A stretch of 64,000 bases of DNA from Pseudocitrobacter sp913778145 (GTDB taxonomy: Bacteria; Pseudomonadota; Gammaproteobacteria; Enterobacterales; Enterobacteriaceae): positions 124,001 through 188,000 of the forward strand of contig JALNTX010000001.1 of assembly GCA_035726825.1 (NCBI GenBank), given 5' to 3'. The notes beneath the pieces were generated by a model. That model saw nothing but the letters and a program-made list of their open reading frames with translations. It had not been told where the DNA came from and ran no database searches. Positions 8,045 through 16,188 of this stretch are shown piece after piece. How positions within the stretch are numbered: the stretch's first letter is position 1; each line of letters starts with the position of its first letter. Both the position numbers and the translations under genes were made by a program.

Positions 8045-9217
8045 TTACGCTTTGTGGTGGAAATAGTCGCTCAGGCGCGAGAACATTCCGCCCTTATTAA
8101 CACTTTCCAGCGTGACCAGCGGCCAGTGAGCGACAATTTTGTCGCGGTCGTAAAGCTGAATTTCCCCCACGCGCTGATGTGCGGCGATAGGCGCTTCCAG
8201 CTCTTTGCCGTCCAGCACGTATTTCGCCTTAATGTTGGGAATTTCCTTCTTCGGCAACGCCAGCCAGAAATCCTGATCGGTGCCAAGATCAATAGTCTCT
8301 TTATCACCGTACCAGATGCGTTCGGTACCGACTTTCTTGCCGTTTTGCAGCACCTGCACGGTGTCGAAATTCTGTTGCCCCCAGTGCAATAGTGTACGCG
8401 CCTGTTCTTCACGCCCTTTCGGGCTATCTGCGCCCATCACCACCGCAATCAGGCGACGTTTACCGTCAACCGCCGAGGCGATAAGGTTAAAGCCCGCGCC
8501 GGAGGTATGCCCGGTTTTCAGGCCATCAACGTTCATGGTTTTATCCCATAGCAGGCCGTTACGGTTCTGCTGCGTGATGCCGTTCCACGTCAGGCTTTTC
8601 TCACTGTACATGTGATAAAAATCAGGCTCACCGTGAATGATTGCGCGTGACAACACGGCAAGATCGTACGCCGAGCTGTGCTGCCCCGGCGCATCCAGGC
8701 CGTGAACCGTTTCAAAATGGGTATCGCGCAGCTTCAGCGTTTCCACATAATGATTCATCATGGCGACGAACTGCGGCTGGCCCCCGGCGATATAATCCGC
8801 CAGCGCAACGCAGGCGTCGTTCCCGGAGTCGACAATCAGGCCACGGCTCAGATCGTGCACGCTGACGCGATCGCCCTCTTTCAGGAACATCAGCGACGAG
8901 CCATCAAACACCGGGTTTCCTTTCGCCCACGCATCGCGGCCTACGGTAACGATGTCATCCGGCGTAATGCGGTGGCTGTCGATGGCACGATCCACAACAT
9001 AACCGGTCATCAGCTTGGTCAGGCTCGCCGGATTGCGCTGCTGGTGCTCGTTTCCGGCGGTCAAAATTTGCCCGGTGGTATAATCCATTAATACCCAGGA
9101 ACCGGCTTTAATTGCCGGTGGCGTGACGGGAGGAACCGCGCTGTCAGTAGCAAAGGCGCAAGAAATACTCGAAGCGAGCAAAGATACAGCAATAAACAAA
9201 CGGGCTTTCAACAGCAA
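8045..9217 (-). CDS. dacD: DacD, D-alanyl-D-alanine carboxypeptidase (PBP6b)
   Basis: Low-molecular-weight penicillin-binding protein that trims the terminal D-Ala from peptidoglycan pentapeptides in the periplasm. It has 390 residues. A signal peptide covers about residues 1-23 (hydrophobic core LFIAVSLLASSISC, cleavage near AFA-TD). Catalytic motifs are SLTK (Ser65-Lys68), SGN (131-133) and KTG (234-236). The C-terminal amphipathic anchor is SRLSDYFHHKA. The start is a TTG, as in E. coli dacD, preceded by GAGG. It is followed on the same strand by sbmC, which has its own SOS promoter. Confidence 0.96.
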   Translation of the reverse strand: MLLKARLFIAVSLLASSISCAFATDSAVPPVTPPAIKAGSWVLMDYTTGQILTAGNEHQQRNPASLTKLMTGYVVDRAIDSHRITPDDIVTVGRDAWAKGNPVFDGSSLMFLKEGDRVSVHDLSRGLIVDSGNDACVALADYIAGGQPQFVAMMNHYVETLKLRDTHFETVHGLDAPGQHSSAYDLAVLSRAIIHGEPDFYHMYSEKSLTWNGITQQNRNGLLWDKTMNVDGLKTGHTSGAGFNLIASAVDGKRRLIAVVMGADSPKGREEQARTLLHWGQQNFDTVQVLQNGKKVGTERIWYGDKETIDLGTDQDFWLALPKKEIPNIKAKYVLDGKELEAPIAAHQRVGEIQLYDRDKIVAHWPLVTLESVNKGGMFSRLSDYFHHKA

Positions 9218-9401
9218 ATCCTCAGCAATTTCAAAATCGTCGTCCTTTTTACGGAATCTCCCGCGTTCATACAGCCATTAATTGCAAGAAAATATGACAT
9301 AACCTGAATCGGCCTCGAAAAACCGCCCTTCTGATGGCCCTGTAAATCGTTTACCATGGTGTTAATTCGCCCGCTCGCTCATCAGGGATTACGTTAAGAC
9401 C

Positions 9402-10826
9402 ATGCAAGAACCTGCCAATACCCCCGGATTTCTTTTCCACGATTACGAAACCTTCGGCACCAGCCCGTCGCTGGATCGCCCGGCTCAGTTTGCCGCCATT
9501 CGTACCGATAACGATTTTAATATCGTCGGGGAGCCTGAGGTCTTTTACTGTAAACCGGCGGACGATTATCTGCCCCAACCGGAAGCGGTGCTGATAACCG
9601 GCATTACTCCGCAGGAAGCGCGGGCAAAGGGCGATAACGAAGCCACATTCGCTCGCCGCATTCATGACCTGTTCACCGTGCCAAATACCTGCGTAGTGGG
9701 CTATAACAATGTGCGTTTCGATGATGAAGTCACGCGCAATATCTTTTACCGTAACTTCTACGATCCTTACGCCTGGAGCTGGCAAAACCATAACTCGCGC
9801 TGGGATCTGCTGGACGTAATGCGCGCCTGCTACGCCCTGCGCCCGGAAGGGATTAACTGGCCGGAGAACGAAGATGGCCTGCCGAGCTTCCGCCTGGAGC
9901 ATCTGACGAAAGCCAACGGTATTGAACACAGTAACGCCCACGATGCGATGGCCGATGTGTATGCCACCATCGCCATGGCGAAACTGGTGAAAACGCAGCA
10001 ACCGAAGCTCTTTGATTATTTATATGCCTATCGCAGTAAACAAAAGCTGACCACGCTGATTGATGTGCCGCAGATGAAACCGCTGGTGCATGTGTCGGGG
10101 ATGTTTGGTGCCTGGCGCGGGAACACCAGCTGGATTGCTCCGCTGGCCTGGCATCCGGATAACCGCAATGCGGTAATCATGGTGGATCTGGCCGGCGATA
10201 TCTCTTCGCTGCTGGATCTGAACGCCGATACTCTGCGTGAACGCCTCTACACGCCGAAAGCCGAGTTGGGTGATATCTCGCCGGTTCCGGTGAAACTGGT
10301 ACACCTGAATAAATGCCCGGTGCTGGCCGTCGCAAATACCCTGCGCCCGGAAGATGCTGAACGTCTGGGCATTAATCGCCAGCACTGTCTGGATAATCTC
10401 AAAGTGCTGCGCGAAAACCCGCAAGTGCGCGAAAAAGTGGTGGCGATCTTCGCCGAAGCCGAACCGTTCGTGCCCTCGCCGAATGTCGATGCGCAGCTCT
10501 ATAACGGCTTCTTCAGCGATGCTGACCGGGCCGCGATGAAAATCGTGTTGGAAACCGAGCCGCGCAACCTGCCCGCACTGGACCTTACCTTTGCCGATGC
10601 GCGCATTGAGAAACTGCTGTTTAACTACCGGGCACGTAATTTCCCCGGTTCGCTGGATGAACAGGAGCAGATGCGCTGGTTAGAGCATCGCCGCGATGTC
10701 TTTACGCCGGAATTTTTGCAGGGCTATATGCAGCAACTGGAAGCGCTATATGCGCAGTATGAAGGGAACAGTGAGAAACTGGCGCTGCTGAAAGCACTTT
10801 ATCAGTACGCGCAGGAAATTGTTTAA
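9402..10826 (+). CDS. sbcB: SbcB, exodeoxyribonuclease I
   Basis: Processive 3'-to-5' exonuclease on single-stranded DNA acting in recombination and mismatch repair. It has 474 residues, near the 475 of E. coli. The DEDDh active site is visible: Asp14 and Glu16 in FHDYETFGT, a later acidic cluster in NNVRFDDEVTRN, and the His/Asp motif in SNAHDAMADVYA. The SH3-like and helical C-terminal regions are conserved. The first ten residues (MQEPANTPGF) differ from E. coli, the only variable part. In E. coli the next genes are yeeE/yeeD; here a six-gene cluster intervenes. Confidence 0.97.
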   Translation: MQEPANTPGFLFHDYETFGTSPSLDRPAQFAAIRTDNDFNIVGEPEVFYCKPADDYLPQPEAVLITGITPQEARAKGDNEATFARRIHDLFTVPNTCVVGYNNVRFDDEVTRNIFYRNFYDPYAWSWQNHNSRWDLLDVMRACYALRPEGINWPENEDGLPSFRLEHLTKANGIEHSNAHDAMADVYATIAMAKLVKTQQPKLFDYLYAYRSKQKLTTLIDVPQMKPLVHVSGMFGAWRGNTSWIAPLAWHPDNRNAVIMVDLAGDISSLLDLNADTLRERLYTPKAELGDISPVPVKLVHLNKCPVLAVANTLRPEDAERLGINRQHCLDNLKVLRENPQVREKVVAIFAEAEPFVPSPNVDAQLYNGFFSDADRAAMKIVLETEPRNLPALDLTFADARIEKLLFNYRARNFPGSLDEQEQMRWLEHRRDVFTPEFLQGYMQQLEALYAQYEGNSEKLALLKALYQYAQEIV

Positions 10827-10868
10827 CGAAACGCCCCGCTGTTAGAGCGTTTTGTGTCTTACCTCCTA

Positions 10869-10894
10869 AGCCCACACTCTTGTCGGGCTCTTTT
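10869..10894 (+). terminator. Terminator downstream of sbcB
   Basis: AGCCC (10869-10873) pairs with GGGCT (10885-10889) around an 11-base loop and is followed by CTTTTC on the plus strand. The stem is short, so strength is uncertain. Confidence 0.5.
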
Positions 10895-10935
10895 CTGATT
10901 TTGCCTCTTCCAGAATAAAACTCCTTCATTAATTG

Positions 10936-10953
10936 TGATGAGTTGACTCATCA
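10936..10953. promoter_or_regulatory. 18-bp palindrome before the ynb-like operon (candidate operator)
   Basis: TGATGAGTTGACTCATCA is a perfect inverted repeat with 8-bp arms around TG. It lies 34 bases upstream of the first gene of the lipid cluster. It contains a TTGACT that resembles a -35 box, but the matching -10 region (AATTAT at 10967) would start transcription inside the ribosome site. The palindrome is therefore better read as a regulator site of unknown specificity. Confidence 0.45.
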
Positions 10954-10987
10954 TACCCAGGTCGAGAATTATTCAGGGAATAGAATA

Positions 10988-11593
10988 ATGACCCTTTATC
11001 AGATAAAACCTGCATTTCAGCGTCTTTTGCGTCCGCTGATGTTTTGGTTGCATAAACATCACATTACGCCCAATCACATCACACTCTCTGCAATGGCGCT
11101 CTCGTTAATCACTGGCGGGATACTGACCTTCTTTCCTGAACCTCGTTTCTTTGTGCTACTGCCCGTCGTGCTGTTCGTCCGCATGGCACTTAATGCACTG
11201 GATGGCATGCTTGCCCGCGAGTGCAATCAGAAAACATCTCTCGGGGCTATTCTGAATGAAACGGGAGACGTGCTCTCCGATATAGCCCTCTATTTACCCT
11301 TCATGCTTCTGCCCGACAGTAACGCTATTCTGGTTTTATTCATGCTGCTTTGCGCGGTAATGACGGAATTCTGTGGGATATTGGCCCAAACCCTCAATGG
11401 AGTACGCAGTTATGCCGGGCCGTTGGGTAAAAGCGACAGGGCACTGCTATTCGGTGCATGGGGAATCGCATTGGCATACTGGCCCCCAATAGTACAGTGG
11501 AATAATGCGTTATGGGGCGTCGCGACACTATTGCTTCTTTGGACAGTGGCGAACCGCTGCCGCAGTGCCATGCGTCAGGGAGAAATGAAGTAA
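10988..11593 (+). CDS. ynbA: YnbA-like CDP-alcohol phosphatidyltransferase
   Basis: Predicted inner-membrane enzyme of the family that moves a phosphatidyl group from CDP-diacylglycerol to an alcohol. It has 201 residues, the same as E. coli YnbA, starting at MTLYQIKPAFQRLL after an AGGGAA site; a 15-residue in-frame extension is not conserved. The signature region is N69-x2-D72-G73-x2-A76-R77-x8-G86-x3-N90-x3-D94. The family consensus has Asp where Asn69 and Asn90 stand, so two metal-site acids are changed. Surrounding hydrophobic segments fit the six-helix fold. The acceptor alcohol is unknown. It overlaps the next gene by one base (TAATG). Confidence 0.88.
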   Translation: MTLYQIKPAFQRLLRPLMFWLHKHHITPNHITLSAMALSLITGGILTFFPEPRFFVLLPVVLFVRMALNALDGMLARECNQKTSLGAILNETGDVLSDIALYLPFMLLPDSNAILVLFMLLCAVMTEFCGILAQTLNGVRSYAGPLGKSDRALLFGAWGIALAYWPPIVQWNNALWGVATLLLLWTVANRCRSAMRQGEMK

Positions 11594-12507
11594 TGCTGCT
11601 GGAGAAATCACTGGCTGCCATTTTTATGCTTTTGTTGGCCGCTACTCTCGTGAATGGATTACTGGTCCTGTTACGCCCCGGCAAAAACTGGCAAGAACTG
11701 ACGCTACGCATACGCACCTGGTGGCTAATTATCATCCTGTTTTCACTGGCCCTGCTCAGCCCCCACTGGTTGGCGCTCACTTTCTTCGCGCTGGTGAGTT
11801 TTGTCGCGCTGAAAGAATTTCTGACCCTGGCGCCACTACGTCAATCCGATCGCATGCCATTGCTATGGATGTTTATTGCTATTCCCATCAACTACTGGCT
11901 GATTGGTATTGGGTGGTATGGCATGTTTACCATATTCATCCCGGTCTATGTTTTTCTGTTCCTGCCTACGCGCATGGTGATTGCCGGCGACACTCACAAC
12001 TTTTTGCGCACCGCATCTCAGCTCCACTGGGGTCTGATGACAACGGTTTTTGCCTTTAGCCACGTCGCCTTTTTACTCATATTGCCGTCGGACGCTCAAT
12101 CCACTGGCGCATTGCTGGTGCTTTTCCTGGTCGGCCTGACTGAGCTTAACGACATCGCACAGTATCTGTGGGGAAAATCGCTGGGGCGTATCAAAGTGAC
12201 GCCCAAAGTAAGTCCCAACAAAACGCTGGCCGGTCTATTGGGCGGCGTCGCGACCACGGCAATTGTCGCAACAATATTGGGGCCAATAGTGACGCCACTG
12301 TCCTCCCCTATGGCGCTGGCGGCAGGAGCCATCATCGGCATAACCGGGTTCTGTGGCGATGTGGTGATGTCAGCTATCAAGCGCGATATCGGCGTAAAAG
12401 ACAGCGGCACGCTATTGCCCGGCCATGGAGGTATCCTTGACAGGCTGGATTCACTGCTCTTCACCGCGCCAGTCTTCTTCCATTTCATTCGTTATTTTTA
12501 TTACTAA
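11593..12507 (+). CDS. ynbB: YnbB-like CDP-diacylglycerol synthase (phosphatidate cytidylyltransferase)
   Basis: Predicted to activate phosphatidate with CTP to CDP-diacylglycerol in the inner membrane. It has 304 residues with about seven hydrophobic helices. The complete CdsA signature runs from Ser260 to Asp286, S-x-x-KR-x4-KD-x-G-x3-PGHGG-x2-DR-x-D, with SPNKTLAG at 207-214. The start at 11593 shares a base with the ynbA stop, giving tight coupling. The housekeeping cdsA lies elsewhere in enterobacteria, so this is a second synthase. E. coli YnbB has been reported as a CdsA paralogue linked to the glycolipid MPIase. Its product would feed YnbA. Confidence 0.9.
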   Translation: MLLEKSLAAIFMLLLAATLVNGLLVLLRPGKNWQELTLRIRTWWLIIILFSLALLSPHWLALTFFALVSFVALKEFLTLAPLRQSDRMPLLWMFIAIPINYWLIGIGWYGMFTIFIPVYVFLFLPTRMVIAGDTHNFLRTASQLHWGLMTTVFAFSHVAFLLILPSDAQSTGALLVLFLVGLTELNDIAQYLWGKSLGRIKVTPKVSPNKTLAGLLGGVATTAIVATILGPIVTPLSSPMALAAGAIIGITGFCGDVVMSAIKRDIGVKDSGTLLPGHGGILDRLDSLLFTAPVFFHFIRYFYY

Positions 12508-12510
12508 CCT

Positions 12511-13152
12511 ATGCCGAAACGTATCCTTCGCCTTCTGTTCTCATTGTGCATCGTGTGGCCCGTTATGTGGCTGTGGTTAGGCCTGCGAATCAGGCACCGT
12601 GAAAAATTGCCCCAACGCGGCCCGGCTATTGTCGTGGCTAATCATAATAGCCATATGGATGTGTTTGCGCTGTTGTCTCTCTTTCCGCTGCGTCAGCAGG
12701 CCAACGTTCATCCCGTTGCGGCGGCTGATTACTTCCTGCGAAACAAACAAATGGCGTGGTTTTCCTTAAACATCCTCAACATTATTCCCGTTTCACGTAA
12801 AGGCGGCGACTCCAACCCATTGGCCCTGTGCGAACAAGCATTGCGCGAAGGCAAAACGGTCATTCTGTTTCCTGAAGGAACACGCGGCGAGCCGGGCGTT
12901 CTGTCGCCACTGAAATCAGGCGTTTGGTATTTGAGTCAGGCGGTACCGGAAGTCCCCATCATCCCCATCTGGCTTCGAGGAACCGACCAGGCGATGGCAA
13001 AAGGAAGCGTCATCCCCCTGCCATTGTTTATCGATGTCACTATCGGTGATGCTCTGCATTTTAACGCGGATAAAAATATGTCTATGAGCATGCTGAAGGA
13101 ACAACTACAGGCGCTTGAGCAACAAACAACAGGGAATCATTCTCATGACTAA
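12511..13152 (+). CDS. PlsC-like 1-acyl-glycerol-3-phosphate acyltransferase family protein
   Basis: A 213-residue LPLAT-family acyltransferase. Motif I is N44-H45-x4-D50 (catalytic HX4D) and motif III is F120-PEGTRG-126. A hydrophobic N-terminus (residues 8-26) probably anchors it to the inner membrane. It starts 3 bases after ynbB and overlaps the next gene by 8 bases, so it is part of the operon. As I recall, the E. coli K-12 ynbABCD operon has no such gene between ynbB and ynbC. Likely substrates are lysophosphatidic acid or another lysolipid, which would give the phosphatidate used by YnbB; that is inference. Confidence 0.87.
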   Translation: MPKRILRLLFSLCIVWPVMWLWLGLRIRHREKLPQRGPAIVVANHNSHMDVFALLSLFPLRQQANVHPVAAADYFLRNKQMAWFSLNILNIIPVSRKGGDSNPLALCEQALREGKTVILFPEGTRGEPGVLSPLKSGVWYLSQAVPEVPIIPIWLRGTDQAMAKGSVIPLPLFIDVTIGDALHFNADKNMSMSMLKEQLQALEQQTTGNHSHD

Positions 13153-14905
13153 CACACGGATACCAGAAGAGCGACAATTTCAGACCAGCGATAACGTTGA
13201 ATTATTTTATCGCTACTGGCCCGCAACCGCAGGCGAGACGGTGCGAAAAGTCATCGTGCTATTCCATCGCGGTCACGAGCATTCAGGCCGCTTGCAGCAT
13301 ATTGTCGATGAGCTTGCCATGCCGGACACTGCTTTTTATGCATGGGATGCCAGAGGCCATGGCCGCTCTCCTGGCCTGCGGGGCTTCAGCCCTTCATTAA
13401 CCCGCTCAGTGCTGGATGTCGACGAGTTTGTCCACTTTGCAGCCAATGATAGTCAGGTGGCGTTAGAGGACATCGTCGTCGTCGCGCAAAGTGTCGGCGC
13501 GGTACTCGCGGCAACCTGGGCACATGACTACGCGCCGACAATCCGTGGACTGGTACTGGCTTCACCGGCTTTTCAGGTCAAGCTGTACGTACCATTCGCC
13601 CGATCCGGGCTAGCAATGATGCACTGTTTGCGCGGTCTCTTTTTTGTGAACTCTTACGTTAAGGGTAAGTATCTGACCCACGACCAAGACCGGGTGGCGA
13701 GTTTCAATCAGGACCCGCTGATTACTCGTCCCATTGCCGTCAATATCCTGCTTGATCTCTATAAAACTGCAGATCGCGTGGTGAGCGATGCCAGCGCAAT
13801 TACCCTGCCGGTTCAGATGCTTGTCTCAGGGAAAGATTACGTTGTGCATCGCCAGCCTCAGCTTGACTTCTACCATAAGCTACGTAATCAAAATAAAGAA
13901 CTGCATATCCTGCCAGGTTTTTATCACGACACGCTCGGCGAAAAAGATCGCCAGTTGGCATTCGATAAAATGCGTGGATTCATTGACACGCTTTATAGCA
14001 CCCCGTCGCAACCTTTTGACTACAGCGCTGAAGATAGGCGAAGCCCTGGTGCCGATAACTGGCGCATGTTAAGTGGGGGGCCAGAGCCCTATTCATTGGA
14101 TGACTTTGCCTACCGTGGCTTACGTTATGGCATGAAAATACTGGGAACCCAATCCAGAGGCGTGCGTCTTGGTTTTGAAACCGGGTTTGATTCCGGCAGC
14201 ACGCTTGATTATGTCTATCGTAATCAACCACAAGGAAGCAGCATGCTGGGGAGGATGATTGATAAGAATTACCTCAACAGCGTGGGCTGGAAAGGTATTC
14301 GTCAGCGCAAAATTCATCTTCAGAGGCTTATAACGCAAGCGGTCGAACATCTGACTGCACAAAACAAGCCAGTGCGTGTGGTCGATATTGCTGCCGGACA
14401 TGGGCGCTATGTGCTTGATGCACTGGAAGATAACCCTGCGGCAACGGACATTCTCTTGCGCGATTTCAGTGAATTAAACGTTTCAAAAGGCCAGGAGATG
14501 ATCGCGGGTCGCGGCATGTCTGAACGCGCGCGTTTTGAAAAAGGTGACGCATTTAATCGCCAGGATTTAGCCGCCCTCACCCCGCGCCCAACCCTCGGAA
14601 TTGTCTCGGGGCTATACGAACTTTTCCCGGAAAACGAGATGGTACGTCGCTCGCTTGCGGGAATGGCTGATGCCATTGAGCCTGGCGGTCTTTTGATCTA
14701 TACCGGCCAACCCTGGCATCCGCAGTTAAAAACTATTGCCTGGTCCCTTACCAGTCACAAAGATGGCAAAGCGTGGGTTATGCGTGTGCGCACGCAGGGC
14801 GAGATGGATGCACTGGTCCGTGAAGCTGGCTTTGATAAATGCACCCAGCTCATTGATGAATGGGGTATTTTTACAGTTTCATTGGCTGTGCGCCGCGCAT
14901 CATGA
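13145..14905 (+). CDS. ynbC: YnbC-like alpha/beta-hydrolase and methyltransferase fusion
   Basis: 586 residues with two domains. Residues about 10-285 are a serine hydrolase of the monoglyceride-lipase/lysophospholipase type: HRGHEHSGR (41-49), DARGHGRS (68-75), nucleophile Ser116 in AQSVG, acid Asp231 in SGKDYV, and His261 in GFYHDT. Residues about 390-586 are a class I methyltransferase with the SAM motif DIAAGHG (414-420) and an acidic residue at Asp440 after strand 2. The start at MTNTRIPEERQF matches E. coli YnbC in length and follows an AGGGAATC site. The fusion suggests acyl removal and methylation of related lipid substrates; neither has been shown here. Confidence 0.88.
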   Translation: MTNTRIPEERQFQTSDNVELFYRYWPATAGETVRKVIVLFHRGHEHSGRLQHIVDELAMPDTAFYAWDARGHGRSPGLRGFSPSLTRSVLDVDEFVHFAANDSQVALEDIVVVAQSVGAVLAATWAHDYAPTIRGLVLASPAFQVKLYVPFARSGLAMMHCLRGLFFVNSYVKGKYLTHDQDRVASFNQDPLITRPIAVNILLDLYKTADRVVSDASAITLPVQMLVSGKDYVVHRQPQLDFYHKLRNQNKELHILPGFYHDTLGEKDRQLAFDKMRGFIDTLYSTPSQPFDYSAEDRRSPGADNWRMLSGGPEPYSLDDFAYRGLRYGMKILGTQSRGVRLGFETGFDSGSTLDYVYRNQPQGSSMLGRMIDKNYLNSVGWKGIRQRKIHLQRLITQAVEHLTAQNKPVRVVDIAAGHGRYVLDALEDNPAATDILLRDFSELNVSKGQEMIAGRGMSERARFEKGDAFNRQDLAALTPRPTLGIVSGLYELFPENEMVRRSLAGMADAIEPGGLLIYTGQPWHPQLKTIAWSLTSHKDGKAWVMRVRTQGEMDALVREAGFDKCTQLIDEWGIFTVSLAVRRAS

Positions 14906-16188
14906 CCACCCGATATACCCTCTTCAGACAAGGCGTGGGCTGGCTAATAGTGCTGGCCCCCTTTTTTTTCTTAACCTATGGACAGGTGAATCAGTTTACC
15001 GCCGGGCGAGGCGACGTCGGGAGTGTCGTCTTTAGCTGGGAAAAAAATATTCCTTTCGTACCGCTGACCATCCTGCCCTACTGGAGTCTGGATCTCCTGT
15101 ACGGGCTATCGTTGTTTGTTTGCACGTCGCGCCATGAACAGCGACGGCTGGTTTGCCAGTTGCTGCTGGCATCGCTGATAGCCTGTGCAGGCTTCCTGCT
15201 GTTTCCGCTACAGTTTACCTTTACCCGGCCAGAGATAACCGGCATCGCTGGCTGGTTGTTCAGGCAGCTTGAACACTTCGACCAGCCTTATAACCAGTCA
15301 CCTTCTTTGCACATTATTCTGTGCTGGCTGCTGTGGCGTCATTTCTCGCGACATTTACCTGAACGCTGGCAACCGCTGAATACCGGTTGGTTTTTGCTGA
15401 TTGCGGTTTCGGTTCTGACAACCTGGCAACATCACTTTATTGATGTCCTATCGGGATTCGCCGTGGGGTTGTTCATCGACTGGCTGACGCCCGAGCAGAG
15501 CAACTGGCATATCCAAATAGCGACAGGGAAACGAAGGCAACTCAGCTTGCGCTATCTTAGCGCCATGCTCGCTGCACTTTGCGCGACGCTCATCACGCCC
15601 TGGTTTTGGTGGCCTACACTCGCCTTGCTTATCGTAACCTTAGCTTACGGTGTAGCTGGCGTGAACGCGCTACAGAAAAATGAGCAAGGACGAATTACAC
15701 CTGCTGCATGGTGGTTATTACTGCCCTGGCGCGCGGGTATGTGGATATCCATGCGGTTGTACACGCGCACGTTACCCCCGGTCAGCCCGGTTAGTGAGGG
15801 GGTATCTATTTCCTTCTACCCGCGTGTATTACCCACTCAACATGCCGTGCTCGATCTTGCCAGTGAATTCCCTCGTTCCCGTGTAACTCTCGGCAAGGCT
15901 TATTGCTGCGTACCGATGCTGGACCTGGTTAATCCGGAAGTCACTCAACTACACCGCGCAGTCACCGAACTGGAACGACTACGCGCGGAACATGGCGGCG
16001 TACTGGTTCATTGTGCGCTGGGTTTATCACGTAGCGCGCTGGTCACCGCAGCCTGGCTGATTTACCGAAATTCACGACTCACACCTTCGGATGCCGTGGC
16101 AATGATTCAACAGGCCAGGCCGGAGGTTGTTTTTACACCTGATCACCGAGATCTCCTGCAAAGATGGAAAACAGAGATAATCAACTAA
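14902..16188 (+). CDS. ynbD: YnbD-like PAP2 and dual-specificity phosphatase fusion, membrane protein
   Basis: 428 residues (E. coli YnbD about 430), starting in an ATGA overlap with the previous gene. The N-terminal half is a polytopic PAP2-like domain with PSLH at 134-137 and a TTWQHHFID segment at 173-181, corresponding to motifs II and III; the usual first motif (KX6RP) is not obvious. The C-terminal cytoplasmic domain is a cysteine phosphatase: H370-C371-x5-R377-S with a likely general acid Asp341 thirty residues earlier. Dual-specificity enzymes such as PTPMT1 remove phosphate from phosphatidylglycerophosphate. A comparable lipid-phosphate role after YnbA is inferred. Confidence 0.87.
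   Translation: MTTRYTLFRQGVGWLIVLAPFFFLTYGQVNQFTAGRGDVGSVVFSWEKNIPFVPLTILPYWSLDLLYGLSLFVCTSRHEQRRLVCQLLLASLIACAGFLLFPLQFTFTRPEITGIAGWLFRQLEHFDQPYNQSPSLHIILCWLLWRHFSRHLPERWQPLNTGWFLLIAVSVLTTWQHHFIDVLSGFAVGLFIDWLTPEQSNWHIQIATGKRRQLSLRYLSAMLAALCATLITPWFWWPTLALLIVTLAYGVAGVNALQKNEQGRITPAAWWLLLPWRAGMWISMRLYTRTLPPVSPVSEGVSISFYPRVLPTQHAVLDLASEFPRSRVTLGKAYCCVPMLDLVNPEVTQLHRAVTELERLRAEHGGVLVHCALGLSRSALVTAAWLIYRNSRLTPSDAVAMIQQARPEVVFTPDHRDLLQRWKTEIIN

Noticed and set aside
10943..10972. Promoter TTGACT with AATTAT for the ynb-like operon
   Set aside because: The predicted start point would fall inside the ynbA ribosome site, so the hexamers are better explained by the palindrome.
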